Below, one piece after another: positions 23,337 to 28,777 of a DNA stretch of 29,075 nt. Location: positions 1-29,075 of the IMG/VR virus record IMGVR_UViG_3300024264_001691. One strand, written 5' to 3'. The position numbers and the translations under genes are program-made. The notes below the pieces were generated by a model. That model saw only the letters and a program-made list of their open reading frames with translations, was not told the origin of the DNA and did no database searches. The DNA is from a virus. The stretch's first letter is position 1; each line of letters begins with the position of its first letter.

Positions 23337-23914
23337 TGAATATATTTTACGTTGATAAAAATCCTGCTACGGCAGCAAAGATGATGTGTGATAAACATAT
23401 AATTAAGATGATACTTGAGTCTGCTCAAATGCTATGCACGGCAAAACGTGTGCTAGATGGCAAAGAATATATTGCTAAAACAAAGAACGGCAGAAATATC
23501 AAAAGATGGAAACTTGATAATCCTAATGAAGAAGCAACTATCTACAAGGCAGGTTGGTTAGGTCACCCTAGTACACAATGGGTTCTAAAGTCTGCTTACA
23601 ATTACACATGGTTATACAAACACATGATTGCTCTAAATGAAGAATACAAACTAAGATGGCAAAAAGATAAAGATCATGTTTCTATTACAAAACTAGGTCA
23701 ACTATTATCTGTTCCACCTAAAAATGCACCATTAGATATTTTAGGTACAGATGCTACACCAGCAATGCCAGAACATTGCAAAATAGTAGGCGATGTAGTA
23801 GGGTCTTATAGAAAATACTATATACTAGAAAAACAAAGATTTGCTAAGTGGGAAAAACCAAATGCAGTAATGCCTGATTGGTATAAAAAAGGAATAGAAC
23901 AAAATGCCAGGTAA
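23336..23914 (+). CDS. Conserved phage protein, possibly a DNA-repair enzyme
   Basis: 192 aa. NIFYVDKNPATAAKMMCDKHIIKMILESAQ begins a family seen in T4-like marine phages. TKNGRNIKRWKLDNP, ATIYKAGWLGHPSTQWVLKS and a Pro-rich segment (PPKNAPLDILGTDATPAMP) follow, ending KWEKPNAVMPDWYKK. Some annotations of look-alikes name pyrimidine-dimer glycosylase, but I see no T4 endonuclease V active-site sequence that would prove this, so I keep the function open. Confidence 0.7.
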   Translation: MNIFYVDKNPATAAKMMCDKHIIKMILESAQMLCTAKRVLDGKEYIAKTKNGRNIKRWKLDNPNEEATIYKAGWLGHPSTQWVLKSAYNYTWLYKHMIALNEEYKLRWQKDKDHVSITKLGQLLSVPPKNAPLDILGTDATPAMPEHCKIVGDVVGSYRKYYILEKQRFAKWEKPNAVMPDWYKKGIEQNAR

Positions 23915-24029
23915 GTGGGATGGAAAAAGCAGGATTCCTAATAAGCAATATAGGGAAAACTATGACAAAATCTTTAACAAAAAAAAGAGTACAAAAAGAG
24001 AAACCAAAAATATACGAAAGAAATCCTGA
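23904..24029 (+). CDS. Conserved-looking 41-aa microprotein (MPGKWDGKSR...)
   Basis: Overlaps the end of the previous gene by 11 nt. Sequence MPGKWDGKSRIPNKQYRENY then DKIF and a very basic tail (NKKKSTKRETKNIRKKS). A similar KWDGKSR-x-x-N/D-x-Y-R start is familiar to me from small T4-like phage proteins (memory, not checked here). Too short for domain analysis. About half of it overlaps the start of the next gene in another frame, so either or both may be translated. Confidence 0.62.
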   Translation: MPGKWDGKSRIPNKQYRENYDKIFNKKKSTKRETKNIRKKS

Positions 24030-24114
24030 TACAGGAGTTATTCGTTGGCGATATGTTGGTGAGTCACCAGATAAATATGGATGGCCGAACTATGGCAGAA
24101 TATTACAAAAGTGA
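23962..24114 (+). CDS. Unknown 50-aa microprotein
   Basis: ATG 23962 is preceded by AGGGA. Basic start (MTKSLTKKRVQKEKPK), then IYERNPDTGVIRWRYVGES and a short WPNYGRILQK end. The compact RNPDTGVIRWRYVG element looks like a beta-hairpin motif repeated in small phage proteins. It overlaps the 23904 gene in another frame for 68 nt. Confidence 0.62.
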   Translation: MTKSLTKKRVQKEKPKIYERNPDTGVIRWRYVGESPDKYGWPNYGRILQK

Positions 24115-24132
24115 AAATGGAAAGAGAACATT

Positions 24133-24297
24133 ATGGCATTGAGTCAAGTAAAACAAAGTAAACAATTTAAACTTGATGTTACAGACTATCAGGATGTTGC
24201 AGATTGTATAAGAAGTGATCAAGTACCTGCTAATCATATTGCAGAATACTTTAATGATAAAAAGTTTTTTAACTGGTACAAAAGGAAATACTTATGA
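24133..24297 (+). CDS. Unknown 54-aa microprotein
   Basis: Starts 18 nt after the previous stop with AGAG upstream. Sequence MALSQVKQSKQFKLDVTDYQ, with DVADCIRSDQVPANHIAEYF and NWYKRKYL. Soluble, mixed charge, no motif. Its ATGA overlap with the following membrane peptide gene supports expression. Confidence 0.65.
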   Translation: MALSQVKQSKQFKLDVTDYQDVADCIRSDQVPANHIAEYFNDKKFFNWYKRKYL

Positions 24298-24404
24298 CAT
24301 TAGGATACGGACTAGCATTAGGATTTATAGGAATAACATTAACAGTAGTAGGATGTTATGTTCTACTAATTATGTATGAAGTACATAAAGGAGATGATAA
24401 ATAA
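24294..24404 (+). CDS. 36-aa membrane microprotein
   Basis: MTLGYGLALGFIGITLTVVG then CYVLLIMYEVHKGDDK: one hydrophobic helix with small residues (G/A/S/T) and a charged C-terminal tail, cytoplasmic by the positive-inside rule or ambiguous. It overlaps the previous stop by ATGA. Such peptides can be holin-like, antiholins or regulators of membrane enzymes. No homology call possible. Confidence 0.68.
   Translation: MTLGYGLALGFIGITLTVVGCYVLLIMYEVHKGDDK
24396..24403 (+). promoter_or_regulatory. Possible late promoter GATAAATA
   Basis: GATAAATA matches NATAAATA. It ends 5 nt before ATG 24409, as at 3110-3117. If real, the late transcript would start at the codon. Chance in AT-rich sequence is a real alternative. 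Confidence 0.3.
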
Positions 24405-24408
24405 ACAT

Positions 24409-24594
24409 ATGATTAAAGAAGCACTAATAAAAAAATTAGAAGGTGATATAGCAGTTGCAGAAGCAGACTTAAAACTATTTTTAGCAGAACCTATTGGCGT
24501 TGCTGAACATATAGATTATGTTGAAACAGCAGAGAAGAAAACTGCTAAATTAGCAGAAGCAAAAGATAAGTTACAAGCTATCAAAAATCTGTAA
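24409..24594 (+). CDS. Unknown 61-aa helical protein
   Basis: ATG 24409 gives MIKEALIKKLEGDIAVAEAD; an in-frame ATG at 24394 is adjacent to AAAGGAG but has no spacing. Two helices of a probable hairpin (the second is EKKTAKLAEAKDKLQAIKNL) suggest a small coiled-coil dimer. Similar small proteins are familiar from T4-like marine phages. Its end overlaps the next gene (TAATG). Confidence 0.7.
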   Translation: MIKEALIKKLEGDIAVAEADLKLFLAEPIGVAEHIDYVETAEKKTAKLAEAKDKLQAIKNL

Positions 24595-24908
24595 TGCCAA
24601 TCTATACATTTGAAAATAAAAAGACTAATGAAGTCTATGATGAAATGATGACCATTTCTGAAATGGAAGAATATCTTAAAAAGAACAAACATGTAAAACA
24701 ACAGATTACAAGTGTTAATATTGTAGGTGGTGTTAGTGGTATTAGTTATAGAGGTGATCAAGGATGGAAAGAAGTGCAATCTAAGATAGCAGAAGCACAT
24801 CCACAAAGTCATCTTGCAAAAGAACATAGAAAAAGATCAATTAAAGAGATAAAAACAGATCAAGTAATTAAAAAACATAGGGCTAGACAACATGGAAAAA
24901 ATAAATAA
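24594..24908 (+). CDS. FmdB-like small protein lacking zinc cysteines
   Basis: 104 aa. MPIYTFENKKTNEVYDEMMT resembles the start of FmdB-type regulators (MPIYEY...), but the two CxxC pairs are absent, so no zinc ribbon can form. A VNIVGGVSGISYRGDQGWKE loop is followed by a basic helical tail (SIKEIKTDQVIKKHRARQHGKNK), suggesting nucleic-acid contact. Similar phage proteins exist in T4-like phages to my knowledge. The stop is followed within a few nt by the leader of the 25043 gene. Confidence 0.68.
   Translation: MPIYTFENKKTNEVYDEMMTISEMEEYLKKNKHVKQQITSVNIVGGVSGISYRGDQGWKEVQSKIAEAHPQSHLAKEHRKRSIKEIKTDQVIKKHRARQHGKNK
24900..24907 (+). promoter_or_regulatory. Possible late promoter AATAAATA
   Basis: AATAAATA, overlapping the stop of the FmdB-like gene. 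The expected start (about 24913) falls at the first pair of the leader helix, as it does at 19737/19751. Confidence 0.5.
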
Positions 24909-24911
24909 TAC

Positions 24912-24982
24912 TATACAAAGTGAGCAACTGAAAAGCAACGGTCGTATACCAGAGACGAGTAGGTCAATCCACTTTTTGTATA
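24912..24982 (+). ncRNA. Structured leader, helix-closed domain
   Basis: TATACAAA (24912-24919) pairs with TTTGTATA (24975-24982), and GTG (24920-24922) with CAC (24970-24972), with TT (24973-24974) bulged: eleven pairs closing a 47-nt interior. Inside, TCGT (24942-24945) can pair with ACGA (24955-24958). The interior is unusually mixed in base composition for this genome. It does not fit a tRNA. It resembles a riboswitch or sRNA in plan, but I cannot match any class securely. Confidence 0.45.
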
Positions 24983-24992
24983 ATTCCATAAA

Positions 24993-25026
24993 AAGGGCAG
25001 GACTTCCTGCTAGGAAGCTTGCCCTT
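24993..25026 (+). promoter_or_regulatory. Hairpin with alternative pairing before the 25043 gene
   Basis: AAGGGCA (24993-24999) pairs with TGCCCTT (25020-25026), and CTTCC (25003-25007) with GGAAG (25013-25017). A competing hairpin GCAGG/CCTGC (24997-25001 with 25006-25010) would break both stems. It sits 5 nt before AAAGGAG, so it could control ribosome access, or stop upstream transcription (TAATTAAA follows). The fold is exact; the function is inferred. Confidence 0.5.
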
Positions 25027-25042
25027 AATTAAAGGAGAACTC

Positions 25043-25438
25043 ATGGCAGATTTACCAGATTTTATGAGAGAGTTTGATACAGATGTAGATTACGGTTTTA
25101 CAGCTGTTTCTTCAAAACCAGAAACAGAAAAACAACCAACTATTGATCCATCAGTTATTGAAAACTCTAATTTAGAATTAGCGAAAGTTAAAACAGATGT
25201 TGCAGATATCAAAACAATGATGAACGAGATAATGCAAATTACAGCAGAAAAAGAAACTGTTACAAAAGAAATACAGGACGCTGACACTGTAAAAAGATTT
25301 AAAGAAATAGAAAAAATAGTATTACCATTTTTATACAACTTATCAAAATCAAATGAGCCTTACATACACTGGCCGAATAGAGCGCCGATAATTAAGGCAC
25401 AAATGGATAAGTTATTACAACTAACAAGAGGAAAATAA
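25043..25438 (+). CDS. Conserved-looking phage protein MADLPDFMREF...
   Basis: 131 aa from ATG 25043, chosen for AAAGGAG (25031-25037); an upstream frame extension is ignored. MADLPDFMREFDTDVDYGFTAV is a recurring start in small T4-like phage proteins, followed by a helical coiled-coil region (VKTDVADIKTMMNEIMQIT). The C-terminal half (KRFKEIEKIVLPFLYNLSKSNEPYIHWPNRAP) has Trp and Pro. Possibly a virion or clamp-associated component, but I cannot prove it. The structured leader and late octamer point to late expression. It ends in a TAATG junction. Confidence 0.75.
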   Translation: MADLPDFMREFDTDVDYGFTAVSSKPETEKQPTIDPSVIENSNLELAKVKTDVADIKTMMNEIMQITAEKETVTKEIQDADTVKRFKEIEKIVLPFLYNLSKSNEPYIHWPNRAPIIKAQMDKLLQLTRGK

Positions 25439-25908
25439 TGAAACTAAGTAACAATTTTAGCTTAAGCGAAATGACTAGAAGTCAAACAGCTACTCGTAGG
25501 GGAATTAACAATAACCCTAGTGAAGATCACATGAATAATTTAAAAGAGTTATGCGAAAACGTATTACAACCTGTTAGAGATCACTTTAAAAAAGTGGTTT
25601 CAATATCTAGCGGCTATAGAAGTCCAGAGTTGTGTGAAGCAATAGGATCATCTAAAACATCACAGCATGCCAAAGGCCAGGCTGCAGACTTTGAAATTCA
25701 TAGTCTTTCAAATGCTGAACTAGTAAAATGGATCAGTGAAAATTGTGAATTCGACCAAATGATATTGGAATTTCATAACTTAGATGAACCGAACAGTGGT
25801 TGGGTGCATTGCTCATATAGAGCAGATGGTGAAAACCGAAAACAAATATTGAGAGCATATAAAAACGATAGTAACAAAACTTGTTACGAATCTTACGATC
25901 CTAAATGA
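25438..25908 (+). CDS. Peptidase M15 (D-alanyl-D-alanine carboxypeptidase-like), endolysin candidate
   Basis: 156 aa. SSGYRSPELCEAIG precedes the zinc motif SQHAKGQAADFE, with H77 and D84 as H-x6-D, and a second His in SGWVHCSY (H124). This is the M15A zinc-peptidase signature used by phage endolysins that cut stem peptides. There is no signal peptide or membrane helix, so release would need a holin or other route. The 22011 glucosaminidase is a second wall-directed enzyme in the window. It ends 8 nt before a weak hairpin. Confidence 0.88.
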   Translation: MKLSNNFSLSEMTRSQTATRRGINNNPSEDHMNNLKELCENVLQPVRDHFKKVVSISSGYRSPELCEAIGSSKTSQHAKGQAADFEIHSLSNAELVKWISENCEFDQMILEFHNLDEPNSGWVHCSYRADGENRKQILRAYKNDSNKTCYESYDPK

Positions 25909-25916
25909 AAGGAAAA

Positions 25917-25942
25917 ACGGGATAAATTAAGACAAAGTCCCG
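25917..25942 (+). terminator. Possible terminator hairpin after the M15 gene
   Basis: CGGGA (25918-25922) and TCCCG (25938-25942) pair around a 15-nt A/T-rich loop, followed by ATTTAATC. The stem is short and the T-run poor, so this is weak. Confidence 0.35.
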
Positions 25943-25951
25943 ATTTAATCA

Positions 25952-25978
25952 ATGATCATATGATGGAATATAGATCAT
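25952..25978 (+). repeat. Palindromic operator-like element upstream of promoter
   Basis: ATGATC (25952-25957) and GATCAT (25973-25978) are inverted repeats, overlapped by the perfect 10-bp palindrome ATCATATGAT (25955-25964). It ends 10 bp before the -35 box of the 25988 promoter, a place typical for an operator. No cognate regulator is identified; the HTH protein at 19346 is one candidate by coincidence only. Confidence 0.4.
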
Positions 25979-25987
25979 CATAGGTGC

Positions 25988-26016
25988 TTGACATTCTTCT
26001 ATTTTTGTGTTATAAT
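25988..26016 (+). promoter_or_regulatory. Full-consensus sigma70 promoter
   Basis: TTGACA (25988-25993), 17-bp spacer, TATAAT (26011-26016), plus TGT just before the -10 (extended -10), and the shared upstream ATAGGTGC. Strongest promoter in the window; drives the 26041 gene with a 17-nt leader-like gap and AGGAG. Confidence 0.9.
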
Positions 26017-26040
26017 AGACACTTAAACAATAGGAGAAAT

Positions 26041-26202
26041 ATGGAAAATATAAAAAACTGGTTAATTGCAGAAAAAGAAAACATTATTGAGTTTCAAAAA
26101 AAGAGTTGGGAACAAGGTAAAGCTCAATTAACTGAAAATGGTGAAACTATAAATCAAGCAGTTGAGACAGTTACAACCTTTATTCAATCATCTTTGATGT
26201 AA
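26041..26202 (+). CDS. Unknown 53-aa protein
   Basis: MENIKNWLIAEKENIIEFQKK then SWEQGKAQLTENGETI and a VETVTTFIQSSLM end: amphipathic helical, acidic, probably soluble or peripheral. It is directly behind the strongest promoter with a good Shine-Dalgarno, so it should be abundant early. Small early T4-like products often inhibit host enzymes; nothing shows the target. Confidence 0.72.
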   Translation: MENIKNWLIAEKENIIEFQKKSWEQGKAQLTENGETINQAVETVTTFIQSSLM

Positions 26203-26220
26203 CAATAGGAAAAATATATT

Positions 26221-26937
26221 ATGACTTTTAAACATGTGAAATTAGATCAATCCGTCTTACCAAAAAACTTAGGTAAAAAGGGTAAGAATCAAAACGGAAT
26301 TAGAATCTATGAAGTAGATGGTGTAAATATGCCATCTGTTACATCTATCTTAGGATCAATACCAGAGAAGAAACTAGTATTAGAGAAGTGGAGAAAGGCC
26401 GTTGGTGAAGCAATGGCAAGTTATATCTCACTTCAGGCAACATCCAGAGGTAAGACAACTCACACACTTATAGAAAATCATTTAAACAATGAAGATGAGA
26501 AGTCTATAGGAATTACAAAAGTAGGACCATTAGGTCTTTTTAGAATTGTTAAACCTTATCTAGCAAGAATAGAAGAAATTTATTTGTTAGAGGAAATAAT
26601 GTATTCAAAAGAATGGTCAGTTGCAGGTCAAGTTGATTGCGTTGCTACATACAAAGGCAAGTTATCTATTATTGACTTTAAAACCTCGACAAAACAAAGA
26701 GACGAAAAATACAACTATTCTAACTTTTTACAATGTTCAGCATATGCTAAAATGTTTGAAGAACTATATCCTAAGAAGAAGATAGAACAAACAGTAATTT
26801 TAGCTGCTTGTGAAGACGGTTTTGTACAAGAATGGATACATGGTAAAGACAAGATTAAAGAACACCAAGAGTTATTTGTTAAACACACAACTGATTTTTT
26901 CAATCAACATAGCAAACAAATAGCGAATGTAGTATAA
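26221..26937 (+). CDS. PD-(D/E)XK nuclease
   Basis: 238 aa. The core strand-turn-strand AGQVDCVATYKGKLSIIDFKT carries D139 and D152-F-K154, the PD-(D/E)XK triad, with a preceding helix acidic region and a following RDEKYNYSNFLQCSAYAKMF helix with the usual Gln/Tyr positions. It resembles RecB/Cas4-type or mitochondrial exonuclease-like nucleases in phages, used in recombination or DNA processing. The start has AGGAA upstream. It ends in the TATAAATA late octamer. Confidence 0.82.
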   Translation: MTFKHVKLDQSVLPKNLGKKGKNQNGIRIYEVDGVNMPSVTSILGSIPEKKLVLEKWRKAVGEAMASYISLQATSRGKTTHTLIENHLNNEDEKSIGITKVGPLGLFRIVKPYLARIEEIYLLEEIMYSKEWSVAGQVDCVATYKGKLSIIDFKTSTKQRDEKYNYSNFLQCSAYAKMFEELYPKKKIEQTVILAACEDGFVQEWIHGKDKIKEHQELFVKHTTDFFNQHSKQIANVV

Positions 26938-26940
26938 ATA
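26933..26940 (+). promoter_or_regulatory. T4-type late promoter TATAAATA
   Basis: Exact late octamer overlapping the nuclease stop codon. The start site is expected near 26946, inside the stem at 26943-26960. Confidence 0.72.
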
Positions 26941-26942
26941 GT

Positions 26943-26960
26943 TAAGTCAACAAGGACTTA
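26943..26960 (+). promoter_or_regulatory. Short hairpin over the ribosome binding site
   Basis: TAAGTC (26943-26948) pairs with GACTTA (26955-26960) around AACAAG. The Shine-Dalgarno AAGGA (26952-26956) lies in the loop and stem. A late transcript starting near 26946 would lack part of the 5' strand. Confidence 0.45.
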
Positions 26961-26963
26961 CTA

Positions 26964-27323
26964 ATGAAAAAACTATTACTCACATTGTTATTATGTTTAT
27001 TTGCTACAGCATCACATTCAGATCATAAACCGCTTAATCTAGTACCATCAGAAATGCCAGTTTGGTGTGGGTTACCTGCTGACACAGAAAAATATGTAAG
27101 AGATCATAACTATACACCTATATCAATTTCATTTGGTAGAGTTGGTGCTAGTGCAGATGGCGAAGTAGTTTTTGCTTCAATCATCTATATAAACATGGAG
27201 AACGATCAGTTAATACCAATGATGATTACACCAGATGGTTCACAATCGTGTTTAATATACATTACATTTAATTTTTCATTGAACGAAGAAGTAAAAGAAC
27301 AATTTAAGGAATATATAAAATAA
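26964..27323 (+). CDS. Predicted exported 119-aa protein
   Basis: MKKLLLTLLLCLFATASHS is a signal peptide, with cleavage likely after SHS. The mature part has PVWCGLPAD and SQSCLIYITF, a possible Cys pair, and predicted beta strands (FASIIYINM, LIPMMITPDG). Expressed late by position behind TATAAATA, with AAGGA 7 nt before the ATG. A periplasmic role such as lysis control or receptor modification is conceivable. Unrecognised. Confidence 0.75.
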   Translation: MKKLLLTLLLCLFATASHSDHKPLNLVPSEMPVWCGLPADTEKYVRDHNYTPISISFGRVGASADGEVVFASIIYINMENDQLIPMMITPDGSQSCLIYITFNFSLNEEVKEQFKEYIK

Positions 27324-27364
27324 TGTGGCCATATACAGATGAAGAAGCCAAGTGGCTTAAATAG
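27323..27364 (+). CDS. Candidate 13-aa peptide gene (MWPYTDEEAKWLK)
   Basis: TAATG overlap with the preceding stop; sequence MWPYTDEEAKWLK. The W-P-Y-T-D/E-E-E pattern looks like small conserved phage proteins I have seen (memory, unverified). Very short, but its position between two real genes with a start-stop overlap is suggestive. Confidence 0.35.
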   Translation: MWPYTDEEAKWLK

Positions 27365-27368
27365 AATA

Positions 27369-27397
27369 TTGACTTTTAAACATAAACGTGTTATAAT
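27369..27397 (+). promoter_or_regulatory. Sigma70-type promoter before 27403
   Basis: TTGACT (27369-27374), 17-bp spacer, TATAAT (27392-27397). The ATG at 27403 is only 5 nt after the -10 box, again predicting a leaderless transcript. Confidence 0.85.
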
Positions 27398-27402
27398 AAG
27401 AT

Positions 27403-27939
27403 ATGAAACAATTTAAACAACTTTATAACGAAGCAAGTTTGAGTAGAGTCTATTCTCATACTCAAAAAAGAAACATTGCTATCGTATCTGCTGAAAGAGA
27501 TCAGTTTACAAAGGCTGAAAATGCCAAAAGAACAAAAGAACTAAAGGCAGATATTAGAAGAAATGGATTTGGTTTCTTAACTATCAAAGGCATATATCAA
27601 GGAACAGTTGAAATGTCTTTTATGATAATCGGTCCTGAAGATAAAGATAAGAATAGAACAAAACAATTTGCTGTTGCTCTAGGTAAAAAATATTCACAAG
27701 ACTCTGTTTTAGTAAAACAACCAGATAACGATAACGCTTATGTTGTAGGTACAAACACAACAGGTAGTTTAGGTATGGGTAGAGAGGCGTCACTAGGTAA
27801 GTGGCACCCTAACAGATCAGGTGAATATCTAAGTGCATTAGGAAACAAAAAGAGTAAAACATTTGTTTTTGAAAGTATAAAGTTTGAATATCAAAATAGA
27901 GAATACGCCAACCGAGAACGAGATATGGTTGAATTTTAA
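27403..27939 (+). CDS. Conserved-looking 178-aa phage protein, unknown function
   Basis: MKQFKQLYNEASLSRVYSHT then KRNIAIVSAERDQFT, RRNGFGFLTIKGIYQGTVE, FMIIGPEDKDKNR and WHPNRSGEYLSALGNKKSKT. The pattern is familiar in phage genomes as a protein of unknown function, possibly with a nucleotide-binding fold. The predicted start is leaderless. No active-site call can be made. Confidence 0.7.
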   Translation: MKQFKQLYNEASLSRVYSHTQKRNIAIVSAERDQFTKAENAKRTKELKADIRRNGFGFLTIKGIYQGTVEMSFMIIGPEDKDKNRTKQFAVALGKKYSQDSVLVKQPDNDNAYVVGTNTTGSLGMGREASLGKWHPNRSGEYLSALGNKKSKTFVFESIKFEYQNREYANRERDMVEF

Positions 27940-27956
27940 ACAATAGGAATTATATT

Positions 27957-28178
27957 ATGTTGATGAATAGTAAAAGGTTTGGATTGCTTATAGAAGCAAT
28001 GGTTAAAGAGAGAAGAATTCCATACATGGATGCTGTGTTAAAATATTGTGAAGAAAACGATATAGACACGTCAACTGTAGGACCATTAATAAACAAATCA
28101 CTAAAAGAAAAAATACAAATGGAGGCTGAGAAGTTGAACCTGATTGAAAAATCAAGTACTGCTTGTTTGCCACTATGA
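27957..28178 (+). CDS. 33: Late-transcription coactivator, T4 gp33-like
   Basis: 73 aa from ATG 27957 (ATG 27963 possible). LIEAMVKERRIPYMDAVLKY, the central EENDIDTS and LKEKIQMEAEKLNLIEK parallel T4 gp33 (IEKMVEEFGMSYLEAT..., EENSIPET, IEKIQSEAIDENLL). In T4, gp33 ties the sliding clamp to RNA polymerase at late promoters with gp55. The short C-terminal end TACLPL could be the clamp-binding tail. Length is shorter than T4 gp33 because the N-terminal part is missing, as seems usual in marine relatives. The TATAAATA octamers in this window are its expected targets. Confidence 0.85.
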   Translation: MLMNSKRFGLLIEAMVKERRIPYMDAVLKYCEENDIDTSTVGPLINKSLKEKIQMEAEKLNLIEKSSTACLPL

Positions 28179-28777
28179 CGAGTTATGAATGTTACAGGTT
28201 ATATCTTGCTATTAAGTTGCATTTTACTTCCGACAGTTATGACTATTTTAAACATAACGCTAAAGTAAATTGCAGTATGAATACGTTTCTAAAAAGAAAC
28301 GATAGGTTTTTCTTCCATAAATTAACGACTAAATATAACGAAGAAGAATTGATGATGTATTTCGTTTCAAACTTCTTAAACAAAACCAAAACTTGGGTAG
28401 GGGATTTAGTAAGAAATGAAGGAGAAACTAATTACAACGATTGGAAGAAATATAATGAATCTTTTAGTTACAATTTTCGAAATGATTGTACTGTTTTTTA
28501 TAATGACCTTAGCGACAACTCTATTCGCTTTGATGATGGTCTCTTATGCAATAGCGGACAACATCCTATCTTGCTACGGTTACTTCTTTCAAAAAAGATC
28601 AGATTGGAAACGATCATCATCTTTGATAAGATATTATCGTTTGTTAAGAATTGGGATAAGAACATATCGGAACAAGTTATCTGGCCTGATGTCTCAAAAA
28701 GGTTAAAAAAGTATTCACCATTTGTTAGATATAATACAACTAAATGTAAATTTATAATGAGAGAGGTGTTTGTATGA
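28175..28777 (+). CDS. 59: Helicase loader, T4 gp59-like
   Basis: 200 aa from ATG 28175, overlapping gp33 by ATGA. SYECYRLYLAIKLHFTSDSY matches the YKLYLMIKQHM start of T4 gp59. RNDRFFFHKLTTKYNEEEL then YFVSNFLNKTKTWVGDL correspond to RRDKYFFQKLSEKYKLKEL and FISNLVANQDAWIGDI in T4. Later elements (ILLRLLLSKKIRLETIIIFDKIL) match as well. The protein loads the replicative helicase on recombination forks. The T4-like gp33-gp59 neighbour order is preserved. Confidence 0.88.
   Translation: MTSYECYRLYLAIKLHFTSDSYDYFKHNAKVNCSMNTFLKRNDRFFFHKLTTKYNEEELMMYFVSNFLNKTKTWVGDLVRNEGETNYNDWKKYNESFSYNFRNDCTVFYNDLSDNSIRFDDGLLCNSGQHPILLRLLLSKKIRLETIIIFDKILSFVKNWDKNISEQVIWPDVSKRLKKYSPFVRYNTTKCKFIMREVFV

Noticed and set aside
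23336-23914. Firm assignment as pyrimidine-dimer glycosylase (denV)
   Set aside because: The sequence does not show the T4 endonuclease V N-terminal active site; kept as a conserved phage protein.
24935-24970. Glutamine-riboswitch-like motif (GACGAGTAGG vs GACGGAAGTAGG)
   Set aside because: Similarity is limited to a few bases with a 2-nt difference, and the matching upstream stem is absent.
24912-24975. Hammerhead ribozyme
   Set aside because: The conserved CUGAUGA core is absent; only loose CTGA and GTC fragments occur.
24912-24985. tRNA gene
   Set aside because: A 7-8-bp acceptor-like stem and an AGGTCAATCC segment are suggestive, but there is no D-arm pair, no 5-bp anticodon stem and no T-arm.
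28416-28706. Hydrophobic 96-aa open frame inside the gp59 gene
   Set aside because: It lies entirely in another frame of a well-supported gp59-like gene. Its hydrophobicity is what a T-rich out-of-frame reading gives. No start with a well-spaced Shine-Dalgarno at a conserved position.
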